Positions 52,545-61,579 of a stretch of DNA of 64,000 nt are shown piece by piece (the first letter of the stretch is position 1; the number at the start of each line of letters is the position of its first letter). This DNA is from Lachnospiraceae bacterium. Its GTDB lineage: Bacteria; Bacillota; Clostridia; Lachnospirales; Lachnospiraceae. Below the pieces are notes generated by a model. That model made no database searches and had not been told where the DNA came from. It saw only the letters and a program-made list of their open reading frames with translations. The stretch spans positions 248,001 to 312,000 of the forward strand of contig JAILHF010000052.1 of assembly GCA_024696005.1 (NCBI GenBank), read 5' to 3'. A program made the position numbers and the translations under genes.

Positions 52545-52580
52545 AAAAAACCGTCTATGATATATGGGCGGTTTTTTTTT
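52545..52580 (+). terminator. Terminator of tRNA-Leu(AAG)
   Basis: AAAACCGTC pairs with GGGCGGTTTT (one G-T pair) around a 9-10-base loop, followed by a run of nine T. Confidence 0.8.
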
Positions 52581-52631
52581 CAAACTTTTCGCCCTCGGGC
52601 AGAGCCATCATCAAACACAGGAGGAATCAGC

Positions 52632-54647
52632 ATGCAGAACAAAAAACGAAAATCCCTCAAGAAAACTCTTCTGAGCAAGATCATCATCTATGTGGCGGTC
52701 ATCATCATCGTGATCACCCAGATCTCGATCAAGATCGCTGCAGATAACATTCAGGATCTGACCAACAACATCCTCGCCAGGGAATCGGCGACGTATGCGA
52801 GCGAGATCCACAGCTGGTGGAACAGCATTGAGGAAAGGGTCGGGCAGACCGCGGACATGATGCGCAATACGCCCGAGCTCTCCTACGACGATGCCCGTGA
52901 GATGCTTCTGAAGCTCACCGAGATCGATCCGGATTCCCAGGACATCTATCTCGCCTACGGAGATACGGGTGTATTTCTGGACGGATCGGGCTGGATCCCC
53001 GACGATACCTTCGTCTTCACGGACCGTCCCTGGTATCTCGGTGCGGTAGCCGCAAAAGGGGAGCTCTATTCCTCCGAACCCTATGTGGATGCCTCCACGG
53101 GCAAAACCTGCCTGGCCTGTGCCGTAATGCTCAGCGACAATGTCGTCCTGTCGAGTGACATCAATTTCGACAAGGTGGCGGACAAGGTCAAAGCCTTTGA
53201 TTCCCTCTCCTCCGATGCCAAGTATTTCATCATCAACAAAGAAACAAAGGATATCCTGATCAGCAATGTGGAAAGCAGCGTGGGCCAGAACCTGTCGTCC
53301 GCTTCGGACCCGGTGGCTGCCGGTCTTTTCCCGGTGTTTGACTCTCTGGACAAAAACGCCAAATCCGGCGGCAGCAAGGTCGTGACCGCCAAGACATCCT
53401 CCGGCGCTCACATGTATACCGCCACGGACATTGATGGCACTTCCTGGACGATCGTCAGCGCCGTGCCTTCTTCGATCCTCAGCAATCCGATCCTGAAGGT
53501 CATGATCATCACCTTCATCAGCGCGATCATCCTTCTGGCCATCCTCTCGGCCGTGATGTATGTCATAATCAGCCGCGCGATCAACCCCGTGACGACCGCG
53601 ACGGAACGCATTACCGACATCAGCAAGGGCGACTTTACCGTAAAGATCGTTCCCGAGGGAAATAACGAGATCACAACGCTTTCCGAAAGCCTGAAAGCTT
53701 ATATCGAAAAGATGCGCACCACGCTGAACTCCCTTTCCGGCATTTCCGGAGAGATGAACAGCCGCGCCGGGGAATGCTTCGACATCTCCCACGCCCTTTC
53801 CGATGCCAATAACAACCAGGCCGAATCGATCGGCAAGCTGAACGCTACCCTGAATGACATGAACGCCTCCATAGAGGAGATCGCTCAGGCCGCAACCGAG
53901 CTTGCTTCCACCTCCAGCGACCTCGCAGACGGTGCGGAAAACGTGAAAAACCTCTGTGATGAGACCCTCGCTGCTTCCACCAAGGGCAAGGACGAAATGC
54001 AGGGCATGACCAGGAATGTGGAAACCCTGAACACAACGATAAGCGAGCTCACGGCGCTCATCATGGATACATCCAACTCCATCAAGGAGATCACCGGCAT
54101 AACGGATACGATCAATGCCATTTCGGAGCAGACGAACCTTCTGTCGCTCAACGCTTCCATCGAAGCGGCCAGAGCCGGCGAAATGGGCAAAGGCTTTGCC
54201 GTGGTCGCGTCCGAGGTCGGCGCCCTGGCAAACCAGTCCTCCGAGGCTACCGAAACGATCCGCAAGCTGATCGAAGGCGTGACCAAGAACATCACCGACA
54301 TCAGCCACAAAGCGGAAGTCTGTCTCGGCGACATGGAAGCCTGCCTGAAGGCTGTGGGCGGCGCAAACGAATCCTTCGAAACGATCTACGTTGACGTGGC
54401 AAAAGCCACCGACGGGATCAGCCGCATCACGAACGGTGTGGAAAGGATCAACGAAGTGGCTTCGCACAACGCGGCCACGACCGAGGAACAGGCCTCGAAC
54501 ATTTCCGAGGTGCTGGGCCTGAGCAACATGATCGTCACGGAAAGCGACAAGCTGCGTGCGGAAACCGAAAGCATCACGCGCATTTCGGAAAGCCTGAACC
54601 GCTATTCCGACGAGATCACGACCGATCTGTCACAGTACACGGTCTGA
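52632..54647 (+). CDS. Methyl-accepting chemotaxis protein
   Basis: A 671-residue chemoreceptor. A membrane helix near residues 14-36 and another near 290-315 flank a dCache-type ligand domain with [27 protein letters not shown] (seen as the PWYLGA and SEPYVDA motifs). A HAMP segment follows ([11 protein letters not shown]), then a signalling domain with the highly conserved hairpin tip [22 protein letters not shown] 52632 follows CAGGAGGAATCAGC; an upstream in-frame ATG lies inside the tRNA. No che genes are nearby, and no clear promoter was seen in the 50 bases between the tRNA terminator and the start. Confidence 0.95.
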   Translation: MQNKKRKSLKKTLLSKIIIYVAVIIIVITQISIKIAADNIQDLTNNILARESATYASEIHSWWNSIEERVGQTADMMRNTPELSYDDAREMLLKLTEIDPDSQDIYLAYGDTGVFLDGSGWIPDDTFVFTDRPWYLGAVAAKGELYSSEPYVDASTGKTCLACAVMLSDNVVLSSDINFDKVADKVKAFDSLSSDAKYFIINKETKDILISNVESSVGQNLSSASDPVAAGLFPVFDSLDKNAKSGGSKVVTAKTSSGAHMYTATDIDGTSWTIVSAVPSSILSNPILKVMIITFISAIILLAILSAVMYVIISRAINPVTTATERITDISKGDFTVKIVPEGNNEITTLSESLKAYIEKMRTTLNSLSGISGEMNSRAGECFDISHALSDANNNQAESIGKLNATLNDMNASIEEIAQAATELASTSSDLADGAENVKNLCDETLAASTKGKDEMQGMTRNVETLNTTISELTALIMDTSNSIKEITGITDTINAISEQTNLLSLNASIEAARAGEMGKGFAVVASEVGALANQSSEATETIRKLIEGVTKNITDISHKAEVCLGDMEACLKAVGGANESFETIYVDVAKATDGISRITNGVERINEVASHNAATTEEQASNISEVLGLSNMIVTESDKLRAETESITRISESLNRYSDEITTDLSQYTV

Positions 54648-54690
54648 AAAACGAGCTGCAGCCACGCAGGAAGCCGCGCGGCTGCAACCC

Positions 54691-54772
54691 GAATAAAAAA
54701 CCGGAGACCTGTCCTGCGTTCCTCCCAAAAGGAGGATGCCGCGGGAACAGACCCCCGGATCTTTTTTATTTC
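54691..54772. terminator. Large bidirectional terminator region
   Basis: AAAAAACCGG at 54695 and CCGGATCTTTTTT at 54755 are complementary ends around a CTCC-CAAAA-GGAG hairpin (54721-54735). T-runs occur on both strands, so it can end the chemoreceptor gene (plus) and tldE (minus). Confidence 0.7.
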
Positions 54773-54787
54773 CGACGAGCGCTTTTC

Positions 54788-56086
54788 TTATTTGCCCGAG
54801 ATCACGATCCCGTCAACCGCAATATAAGGCACAACGCTGCTTCCGTCGCAGAGCACGTCCTTGGAGATGCCGCGGATATGAAGGAACGCCTCTCCGAGAT
54901 TGCCGTTTACCATGGTCTCGCTGACGGCACGCGTGACCTTCCCGTTCTCGATCAGGAAGCTGTTCTTTGCCACACCGGAGAATTCTCCGTTCGTGCCCGG
55001 CTGTCCGCCGGAAAAGCCGCCCATGAGAAGCCCGCGGTCGACAGACGCGATCAGCTCTTCCAGGCTCCTGTCTCCCGCTTCCACCACCATGTCGCCTCCC
55101 GTGTTTTTGACCAGGGGACGTCCCGTCTTGTTTGCGCCGTAAAGGGAAAGCCTGTGGGCCTTCAGCACACCCTTGTCGATGATCGTCACATCCTCCGAAC
55201 GGAAACCGTTTGCGGTGCCGCGCTCTCCCATGACGATGCGCTCATCATAGGGCTTAAAAGATACGGTCAGCTGCTCGCTTGCAACCTTCTCTCCCACCTT
55301 GTCCAGCCACTGGCTGGTCCCGTCGATCACCACTCCCTCGCCGGCATAATTCGACAGCGTGATGCCGATCAGGGTTTGCGCGCAGCCCGGCGTGAGGATC
55401 ACAGTCCCCTCAAACTTGCCTTCGAGTGCAAGGGGATCCAGCCTCTTTCGCACCTCCTCCAGATGACGGCGCATCTCTCCCATTTCGATAAAGGGCTTGT
55501 CCAGATCAGCCGTGATAAAGGAAGAATAATCCAGTCCCGTGCTCTTGTCCCCGTCCGTTGCGCAGATCTCGATCATGAAGCCGTACTGACCCGCAAAATC
55601 CTCAAATTCCGTGCCGTTTGTGTTGCGCGAGATCCAGGTCCAGCGGTCAAAGGAGCCTATGGCATTCATGATCTTCACTTCCGGATAATCCTTTTCCACC
55701 GCATCGAGGAATTCCCGGATCCGCATCATGAGGCGGTCCATGTCAGGCTCGGTCACCCCCTGACGAAATACATCCTTTCCCTGATCGGGCGCAATGTCAT
55801 GGCAGGGATCCTCCGAAGCCGACTCGGCGGCAGCCACGGCCGCCTTTGCAAGCTCCCTGAGCCCCTCCTCGCTGATATCGTTTCCGCTTGCGGATCCCAT
55901 GCGCTCATCCATAAATACCCGCATCGATGCCGAATTGTTGAATACCGTGCGCATCAGCTTGAAATCGCCGTTCTCGATGTTGATCTCCTGCTTCTCCGAA
56001 CGCGAAAGCGTATAGGTATACTTTTTGATCTCCTGCTCCCCGAGGATCCTGTCCGCAAGATCCGCAGTCTCTCTTAATCCTTTCAT
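54788..56086 (-). CDS. tldE: TldE/PmbA-like subunit of the TldD/TldE protease
   Basis: Structural partner of TldD in a cytosolic heterodimeric metalloprotease known to process peptides such as microcin B17 precursor. The 432-residue product has the U62-family layout with NTNGTEFEDFAGQYGFMIEICATDG and a C-terminal GGFSGGQPGTNGEFSGVAKNS (quoted in part as GGFSGG, GEFSGVAKNS). It lacks the HExxxH zinc motif, as TldE does. It follows tldD by 21 bases. No peptide precursor gene was seen nearby. Confidence 0.9.
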   Translation of the reverse strand: MKGLRETADLADRILGEQEIKKYTYTLSRSEKQEINIENGDFKLMRTVFNNSASMRVFMDERMGSASGNDISEEGLRELAKAAVAAAESASEDPCHDIAPDQGKDVFRQGVTEPDMDRLMMRIREFLDAVEKDYPEVKIMNAIGSFDRWTWISRNTNGTEFEDFAGQYGFMIEICATDGDKSTGLDYSSFITADLDKPFIEMGEMRRHLEEVRKRLDPLALEGKFEGTVILTPGCAQTLIGITLSNYAGEGVVIDGTSQWLDKVGEKVASEQLTVSFKPYDERIVMGERGTANGFRSEDVTIIDKGVLKAHRLSLYGANKTGRPLVKNTGGDMVVEAGDRSLEELIASVDRGLLMGGFSGGQPGTNGEFSGVAKNSFLIENGKVTRAVSETMVNGNLGEAFLHIRGISKDVLCDGSSVVPYIAVDGIVISGK

Positions 56087-56107
56087 TTATCAACCTCCGT
56101 TCTGCTC

Positions 56108-57493
56108 TTATCGTCCGCCGATCATGATCTGACAGCGCATGTGCGGTCCGCCCATTCCGACTGCCATGGGCTGCTTCTTCCCGCAGAATCCGCTGGAATT
56201 CCATTCCACCTCATCCGATACCATGTCAACAGTCTTGAGCATCTCAAAGGCAATGCCGCTGACCGTGGTATCCAGAAGCGCACGACCAAGCTTTCCGTTT
56301 TTGATCTCATAGCCACAGGTCACACCGAACATGAACTCACCCGTCAGATCCGCCTCACCGTTTCCGGTCTCGATCAGATAATAACCGTCTTCCACCGAAG
56401 CGATCAGCTCTTCCACACTGTTCTTTCCGGGCAAAATGCAGGTGTTGCGCATGCGGATGATGGGCTCGTCCGCAAAGCTCCATGCCCTGGCATTTCCGGT
56501 AGGCTGCATACCAAATTCTGCCGCCGTCTCCCGGTCATTCATGTAACCGGTCAGGATCCCGTCTTTTATCAATACGTCGTCAACGGCCTTCGTTCCCTCA
56601 TCATCCATAAAGACCGGAAGCGGAGCCGGCTGGCCGTTATAGCTGTGCGCAAAATCGACCATCGTTACCAGTTCCGAAGCCACCTGTTTGTTCAGGCTCG
56701 GTCCGGCCACACTGCCGCCGCGTACCAGGTCGGCTTCCACGGTATGTCCCACCGCTTCGTGGGCAAGCATTCCGCCCAAAATCCCGCCAAGCACCACGGT
56801 CTTCAAGCCTGCCTCGGCATGGACGCCTTCCTTTTTATCCATGAGCTTTTTGTACAGCTCGTCGATCTCGGGATAATACTTCCCGGGGTCGGAAAAATTG
56901 TCCGCGAAGTTTCCGAAACCGCCGAGAGCCTTGAAGAGCTCAACCGGGGCACCATCCGCTCCCTCCGCGCTCATGATGACATAAACATAGCAGCGCGGCG
57001 TGACCAGATGACCGCTGCAGGCGTCGGAGCTGTACAGGATACGGTCCTGGGAATCCTCGTGGTATACGATCGTCCGGCTGGCCAGATCCGGATACTTCTT
57101 TACAATATAAGAATCAAAGGTCTGACAGAGTTCGATGATGCGCTTCTGCTCCGTGTCGACGATTCCGTAATTGATCGGGATGCTGCCGCTGCAGGTGGAA
57201 GCCGGAAGGATGAGCTTTTTCTCCGTATGCTTCCCGAGAAACAGGGCATTTTCCGTGGCGGCCCGCAGTACTTTTTCCGCGGCCTCCGGAGAATACTCCG
57301 CGATCGACGCAAAGCCGTAGGTTCCCGCATTGTTGACACGTGCGCTGATCCCGCGGCTCTCACTGCGGGAATTCTGTACCAGATTGCCTTTCAAAAGGAC
57401 CACTCTGCGGTTTCTGTTTTCATGTCCGCGCAGAACGGTCTGCACCCCGTCGGCAAATAAGTCTTTTTTTGCTGCGATAACGTCTTCTAACAT
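56108..57493 (-). CDS. tldD: Metalloprotease TldD
   Basis: Catalytic subunit of the TldD/TldE protease. The 461-residue product carries the zinc motif HEAVGH in GGMLAHEAVGHTVEADLV, plus the conserved DDEGTKAVDD and NARAWSFADEP segments, and ends with GKKQPMAVGMGGPHMRCQ-like residues binding substrate near the active site. ATG 57493 follows ATGGGAGGAATGAA. The frame is open upstream, but that part crosses the tRNA-Leu terminator and tRNA and is not coding. Confidence 0.93.
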   Translation of the reverse strand: MLEDVIAAKKDLFADGVQTVLRGHENRNRRVVLLKGNLVQNSRSESRGISARVNNAGTYGFASIAEYSPEAAEKVLRAATENALFLGKHTEKKLILPASTCSGSIPINYGIVDTEQKRIIELCQTFDSYIVKKYPDLASRTIVYHEDSQDRILYSSDACSGHLVTPRCYVYVIMSAEGADGAPVELFKALGGFGNFADNFSDPGKYYPEIDELYKKLMDKKEGVHAEAGLKTVVLGGILGGMLAHEAVGHTVEADLVRGGSVAGPSLNKQVASELVTMVDFAHSYNGQPAPLPVFMDDEGTKAVDDVLIKDGILTGYMNDRETAAEFGMQPTGNARAWSFADEPIIRMRNTCILPGKNSVEELIASVEDGYYLIETGNGEADLTGEFMFGVTCGYEIKNGKLGRALLDTTVSGIAFEMLKTVDMVSDEVEWNSSGFCGKKQPMAVGMGGPHMRCQIMIGGR

Positions 57494-57554
57494 TTCATTC
57501 CTCCCATAATGGATATGCGCTGCAAGGATATAGTAACATATAATGCGGCTCAGG

Positions 57555-57591
57555 AAAAGAAAAAAGAGTGTGAACCTGTCACACTCTTTTT
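57555..57591 (-). terminator. Terminator of tRNA-Leu(CAG)
   Basis: A 13-bp perfect stem (57561-57573 with 57579-57591) and a five-base loop, followed on the minus strand by a T-rich run, directly after the tRNA. Confidence 0.88.
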
Positions 57592-57596
57592 CTTCC

Positions 57597-57680
57597 TGCA
57601 GGAAGGGGGACTTGAACCCCCATGAAATTGCTTTCACACGGACCTGAACCGTGCGCGTCTGCCAATTCCGCCATTCCTGC
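57597..57680 (-). tRNA. tRNA-Leu (anticodon CAG)
   Basis: An 84-base class II tRNA on the minus strand. The acceptor stem is GCAGGAA/TTCCTGC, the anticodon stem CACGG/CCGTG encloses loop TTCAGGT with anticodon CAG, there is a long variable arm, and the T loop is TTCAAGT with a GGGGG/CCCCC stem. No CCA is encoded. Confidence 0.94.
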
Positions 57681-57691
57681 ACAACAATGAT

Positions 57692-57720
57692 ATATTACAA
57701 CCTTTATCCCCTCTTGTCAA
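57692..57720 (-). promoter_or_regulatory. Promoter of tRNA-Leu(CAG)
   Basis: TTGACA (57715-57720), 17 bases, TAATAT (57692-57697) on the minus strand, 11 bases before the tRNA. It may also serve tldD by read-through. Confidence 0.75.
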
Positions 57721-57741
57721 TCTTTTTTTTCATCCGGGCAC

Positions 57742-57773
57742 AAAAAAACCGGGGATTCCCTTCCCCGGTTTTT
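57742..57773 (-). terminator. Terminator of rny
   Basis: ACCGGGGA/TCCCCGGT stem with a six-base loop followed by seven T on the minus strand, about 25 bases after the rny stop codon. Confidence 0.88.
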
Positions 57774-57792
57774 CTTTTTTGTTCACAGACTG

Positions 57793-59349
57793 TTATTTTG
57801 CATAATCCACAACGCGGGATTCGCGGATGACATTGACCTTGATCATGCCGGGATATTGCATCTCGTCTTCTACCTTCCGCGAGATATCCCTGGCCAGTAT
57901 GACCATGTCGTCGTCCGAGACCTGCTCCGGAACTACCATGACCCGTACTTCCCTTCCGGCCTGTATTGCAAAAGATCTGTCTACTCCCTTGAAAGAATTG
58001 GTGATCTCTTCGAGCTGTGTCAAACGATTGGTATAGGTACCGAGTGTTTCGCGTCTCGCACCCGGACGGGCTGCCGAAATGGCATCCGCCGCCTGGACGA
58101 TGACCGCGATCAGCGACTGCGGCTCCACGTCTCCGTGATGCGCCTCTACCGCATTTACCACCACCTGCGACTCCTTGTACTTCCGGCACAATTCCGCACC
58201 GAGCTGTACATGCGAGCCTTCCATGTCATGGTCGATGGCTTTTCCGATATCATGCAGCAGGCCGGCTCTTCTTGCCAGTCTGGCATCCAGCCCCAGCTCG
58301 GAGGCGAGATGTCCTGCCAGCTGCGATACCTCTACCGAATGGATCAGCGCGTTCTGGCCGAAACTGGTCCTGAACTTCAGGCGTCCGATCAGTCGTGTCA
58401 GCTCGGGATTCAGGCCGTGCACACCGCATTCGAGCAATGCCGCTTCGCCTTCTTCCTTCATGATGCTGTCCACTTCCTTGCGGGCTTTGTCGACCATTTC
58501 CTCGATCCGCGCCGGATGAATGCGTCCGTCCACGATCAAGCGCTCCAGCGCGATCCTTGCCACCTCACGGCGAACCGGATCGAATGCGGAAAGCACGACT
58601 GCTTCCGGCGTGTCATCCACGATGAGCTCCACACCCGTCATCGTTTCCAATGTACGGATATTGCGCCCTTCACGGCCGATGATGCGACCCTTCATCTCAT
58701 CACTGGGCAGCTGCACCACCGAGATGGTCGTCTCGGATACATGATCCGCCGCACAACGCTGTATGGCCGTGATCACGCATTCCTTTGCCTTCTTGTCCGC
58801 TTCTTCCTTAGCACGGGTTTCCGCCTCTTTGATCTTCATGGCGGTCTCGTGCTTCACCTCTTCTTCCACGGATTTCAACAGGTATTCTTTTGCCTGGTCG
58901 GAGGTAAGACCCGAGATCCGTTCCAGTTCCTGTACCCGTTGAGCAGTGAGCTTTTCAACCTCTTCCTTCTTCTTGGCGAGGTTTTCTTCCCGCTGTGACA
59001 GACTCTGTTCCCTTCTCTCGATCGCTTCCGTCTTCTTGTCGATAGACTCTTCCTTCTGCTGTATCCTGCGTTCCGTACGCGTCTGTTCGTTTCTGCGTTC
59101 CTTCAGCTCTCGGTCCAGTTCGTTCTTGGCCTTGATCGTCTCTTCCTTGACTTCGATCATGCTTTCACGTTTCTTTTCCTCAGCAGTCTTCAGAGCATCG
59201 TCAATGATGGCACGCGCCTTTTCCTCCGCATTCCCGATCTTGGCCTCCTCTTCCTTCCTGTACTTATTTACGGAAACTTTGGCCGTAAGCGGTATCGCGA
59301 TGATCAGCGTAACCACGACTGCGATCACTGCGCCTATTACATACTCCAT
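57793..59349 (-). CDS. rny: Ribonuclease Y
   Basis: Membrane-bound endoribonuclease that starts decay of many mRNAs in Firmicutes. The 518-residue product has an N-terminal membrane helix (residues 3-23), a long Lys/Glu coiled coil (35-190), a KH domain with [15 protein letters not shown], and an HD phosphohydrolase domain with [12 protein letters not shown] and EAHHGDVEP. Length and order are typical. The start codon lies beside a hairpin that holds the ribosome site. It is monocistronic, with a consensus promoter and terminator. Confidence 0.97.
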   Translation of the reverse strand: MEYVIGAVIAVVVTLIIAIPLTAKVSVNKYRKEEEAKIGNAEEKARAIIDDALKTAEEKKRESMIEVKEETIKAKNELDRELKERRNEQTRTERRIQQKEESIDKKTEAIERREQSLSQREENLAKKKEEVEKLTAQRVQELERISGLTSDQAKEYLLKSVEEEVKHETAMKIKEAETRAKEEADKKAKECVITAIQRCAADHVSETTISVVQLPSDEMKGRIIGREGRNIRTLETMTGVELIVDDTPEAVVLSAFDPVRREVARIALERLIVDGRIHPARIEEMVDKARKEVDSIMKEEGEAALLECGVHGLNPELTRLIGRLKFRTSFGQNALIHSVEVSQLAGHLASELGLDARLARRAGLLHDIGKAIDHDMEGSHVQLGAELCRKYKESQVVVNAVEAHHGDVEPQSLIAVIVQAADAISAARPGARRETLGTYTNRLTQLEEITNSFKGVDRSFAIQAGREVRVMVVPEQVSDDDMVILARDISRKVEDEMQYPGMIKVNVIRESRVVDYAK

Positions 59350-59352
59350 AGG

Positions 59353-59382
59353 TGCACCTCCTTATGAAATTTTCATGGTGCA
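59353..59382 (-). promoter_or_regulatory. Hairpin holding the rny ribosome site
   Basis: In the rny leader TGCACC and GGTGCA pair, as do ATGAAA and TTTCAT inside them, leaving the AAGGAGG ribosome site in a bulge and one arm. This could limit translation of rny; regulation is inference. Confidence 0.45.
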
Positions 59383-59414
59383 AACAAAAAAACTGTTGAC
59401 ATCACAACGTTCAT

Positions 59415-59444
59415 ATTATAAAGTACCTTTCCACATTATGTCAA
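59415..59444 (-). promoter_or_regulatory. Promoter of rny
   Basis: TTGACA (59439-59444), 18 bases, TATAAT (59415-59420) on the minus strand: both hexamers are exact consensus. Confidence 0.88.
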
Positions 59445-59492
59445 GCAAAAACACGTACGGCCCGGCGCGCCTCAGCCGACGGACAGCACCCG

Positions 59493-59519
59493 AAAACAAA
59501 CCCCGGGACAAGCCCGGGG
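59493..59519 (-). terminator. Terminator of recA-recX
   Basis: CCCCGGG/CCCGGGG stem with loop CTTGT, followed by TTTGTTTT on the minus strand, just after the recX stop codon. Confidence 0.82.
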
Positions 59520-59527
59520 CATTTTCA

Positions 59528-60154
59528 TCATCCTGCTTCCCTGAAAAGCACCGCGGTAATGTCGCTGCCGCGAAAGCCTCTCCGTGCCAGAAAAGCGTAT
59601 TGTCTCTGTTTCTCCTTTGCATCCGCCGTCTGCGGATCGTAATGCCTTTTCTGCAGCAGTTCCTCTATCATCTCCTGCTCGGAACGCAATGTTTCTCCCT
59701 CGTCCTCTTCCCACTCGAGCAGGGCCTGTTCCACAAGCTGACGCGGTATCCCCCTCTGCAAAAGCTGCTGTTTCATGCTGCCCCGGCTCTTCCTGCCCTG
59801 ATAGCAGCTCAGATAGCGGCGCGCATAGTCCGCATCGTTCACGTATCCGAAGCCTTCCAGCGCTTGGAGCGCTCCTCGGATCACCTCTTCCGGATAAAGC
59901 CCCCGCGTGAGCTTTTCTTCCAGCTGCTTTTCGGTATAGTCCTTCCTTTGCAGAAGGTAGAGCAGACGCTTGACCGCCCGCGGAAGAAGGATCTCCCGCC
60001 GGATGCGCTCGCACTCTCCGGCCGTCAGCTCCTTTCCTTCCTCGATCGCAAGACGGGCAATTTCCCCTTTGTAGAGCACAAAGGCCGCTTCGCCGTCCAG
60101 CTCAACCTGCACACAGGCTTTTCTCACATTCCGCAATGCCGTGACTTCGGGCAT
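59528..60154 (-). CDS. recX: Regulatory protein RecX
   Basis: Modulates RecA filament activity. The 208-residue product shows the family's three-helix repeats: LLQRKDYTEKQLEEKL, ALEGFGYVNDADYARRYL and the SMKQQLLQRGIPRQLVEQAL segment. An N-terminal beta region of about 50 residues precedes them, as in Firmicutes RecX. It begins five bases after the recA stop, so it is expressed with recA under LexA control. Confidence 0.94.
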   Translation of the reverse strand: MPEVTALRNVRKACVQVELDGEAAFVLYKGEIARLAIEEGKELTAGECERIRREILLPRAVKRLLYLLQRKDYTEKQLEEKLTRGLYPEEVIRGALQALEGFGYVNDADYARRYLSCYQGRKSRGSMKQQLLQRGIPRQLVEQALLEWEEDEGETLRSEQEMIEELLQKRHYDPQTADAKEKQRQYAFLARRGFRGSDITAVLFREAG

Positions 60155-60159
60155 GGGTC

Positions 60160-61248
60160 TTACTCTCCGTCACCCGCGAGATCTTCCGAACCGCGGCTCT
60201 TTCTTGTTGCCTTTGCCGGCTTGGGCGGCGCGATGTCGATCTCGGAGGGAGTGCCGCCGATATTGTAATGCTCACGGACCTTGCGGTCGATTTCCGCGCA
60301 GATCTCGGAATGCTCCTGCAGGAAGATCTTGGCATTTTCACGGCCCTGACCGATCTTGTCCCCGTTATAGGCATACCAGGCACCGCTCTTGTTGATCACA
60401 TCGATATCCGTGGCCAGATCCAGCAGATCCCCGACATAGGAGATGCCCTGACCGAACATGATGTCAAACTCGGCCTCCTTGAAAGGAGGAGCCACCTTAT
60501 TCTTCACGATCTTGGCACGGGTGCGGTTTCCGATGAACTCACCGCCGTTCTTCAGCTGTTCCACACGCTTGATCTCCATGCGGACGGACGCGTAATACTT
60601 CAGCGCGTTACCGCCTGTGGTCACCTGCGGATTGCCGTAAAAGACGCCGACTTTTTCACGCAGCTGATTGATAAAGATCACCGTGCAGTTGGATTTGCTG
60701 ATGGCACCCGCCAGCTTGCGCAGTGCCTGGCTCATCAATCTGGCCTGCAGACCCACATGGGCATCGCCCATGTCGCCTTCCAGTTCGGCCTTGGGCGTGA
60801 GTGCCGCCACCGAGTCCACGACCACGATGTCCATGGCACCGCTGCGGACCATGGTCTCGGCGATCTCCAGTCCCTGCTCGCCCCAGTCCGGCTGGTTGAT
60901 ATACAGGTTGTCCACATCCACTCCGATATTAGCCGCATATACGGGATCCAGCGCATGCTCCGCATCGATGAAACCCGCGATGCCGCCGCGCTTCTGCACT
61001 TCCGCTATCATATGGAGCGTGACCGTGGTCTTACCGGAAGATTCCGGTCCGTAGATCTCGATCACGCGGCCCTTGGGGATTCCTCCCAGACCAAGGGCAA
61101 TATCAAGACTCAGGGAGCCGGTGGGGATCGTTTCCACATTCAGCTTGGATGCGGGATCGCCAAGCTTCATCATGGCACCCTTGCCGAACTGCTTCTCCAC
61201 CTGCATCATTGCTGCTTCCAATGCTTTCAGTTTTTCATCTCTTTCCAT
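60160..61248 (-). CDS. recA: Recombinase RecA
   Basis: DNA strand-exchange protein and LexA coprotease. The 362-residue product has Walker [10 protein letters not shown], the MAW-like IDAEHALDP, Walker B region [13 protein letters not shown], the [14 protein letters not shown] stretch, and [19 protein letters not shown] 61248 was chosen because it starts the family sequence after AAAGGAG; the reading frame runs upstream through the promoter and is not coding there. A LexA box lies at 61270-61283. Confidence 0.98.
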   Translation of the reverse strand: MERDEKLKALEAAMMQVEKQFGKGAMMKLGDPASKLNVETIPTGSLSLDIALGLGGIPKGRVIEIYGPESSGKTTVTLHMIAEVQKRGGIAGFIDAEHALDPVYAANIGVDVDNLYINQPDWGEQGLEIAETMVRSGAMDIVVVDSVAALTPKAELEGDMGDAHVGLQARLMSQALRKLAGAISKSNCTVIFINQLREKVGVFYGNPQVTTGGNALKYYASVRMEIKRVEQLKNGGEFIGNRTRAKIVKNKVAPPFKEAEFDIMFGQGISYVGDLLDLATDIDVINKSGAWYAYNGDKIGQGRENAKIFLQEHSEICAEIDRKVREHYNIGGTPSEIDIAPPKPAKATRKSRGSEDLAGDGE

Positions 61249-61269
61249 TTTTTTTCTCCTTTTCGCCCC

Positions 61270-61283
61270 CGAACATTTGTTCG
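61270..61283. promoter_or_regulatory. LexA (SOS) box of recA
   Basis: On the minus strand CGAACAAATGTTCG matches the Gram-positive LexA consensus CGAACRNRYGTTCG exactly. It lies just downstream of the -10 hexamer, near the transcription start, well placed for repression. Confidence 0.92.
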
Positions 61284-61291
61284 CTTTACAT

Positions 61292-61320
61292 AATATAAAA
61301 CAAACATCCGGCTTTGTCAA
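61292..61320 (-). promoter_or_regulatory. Promoter of recA-recX
   Basis: TTGACA (61315-61320), 17 bases, TATATT (61292-61297) on the minus strand, followed by the LexA box. Confidence 0.85.
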
Positions 61321-61486
61321 CTGTTTATTTCATTTCATCACGGATCTTAACAAACTATCTGTCCAATAAAATTACCTCCTTTCTTCGAAATTCGGCGTTT
61401 GGAAATGCGGCCGCACGGCCCGGGGAGATCCCCTTTTGATGCGGGACGAGACCCGCTCGACAGGATTAGCTCCTGAAGATAGCACT

Positions 61487-61514
61487 ATTATAACACAGAT
61501 CACAGACAGGTCAA
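61487..61514 (-). promoter_or_regulatory. Second promoter upstream of recA, reading into a gene-free stretch
   Basis: TTGACC (61509-61514), 16 bases, TATAAT (61487-61492) with TGT before it, an extended -10. The 331-base gap 61249-61579 holds this promoter, the recA promoter, a terminator, a stem GCGGG/CCCGC (61441-61456) and an orphan AAAGGAGG (near 61374-61381) with no sizeable open frame behind it. It could make a long-leader recA message or a small RNA. Confidence 0.55.
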
Positions 61515-61525
61515 GCTGTTTTTTC

Positions 61526-61555
61526 CAAAAAAGAGCCCGCCTTTGCAGGCGGGCC
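61526..61555 (-). terminator. Terminator of the sugar permease operon
   Basis: GCCCGCC/GGCGGGC stem with a six-base loop, followed by TCTTTTTT on the minus strand, about 25 bases after the last permease stop codon. Confidence 0.85.
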
Positions 61556-61579
61556 CGAAATACTTTTTCCTGTTCGTCC

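Noticed and set aside
57494-57682. N-terminal extension of TldD
   Set aside because: The open stretch crosses a tRNA-Leu gene and its terminator; TldD starts at 57493 behind a strong ribosome site.
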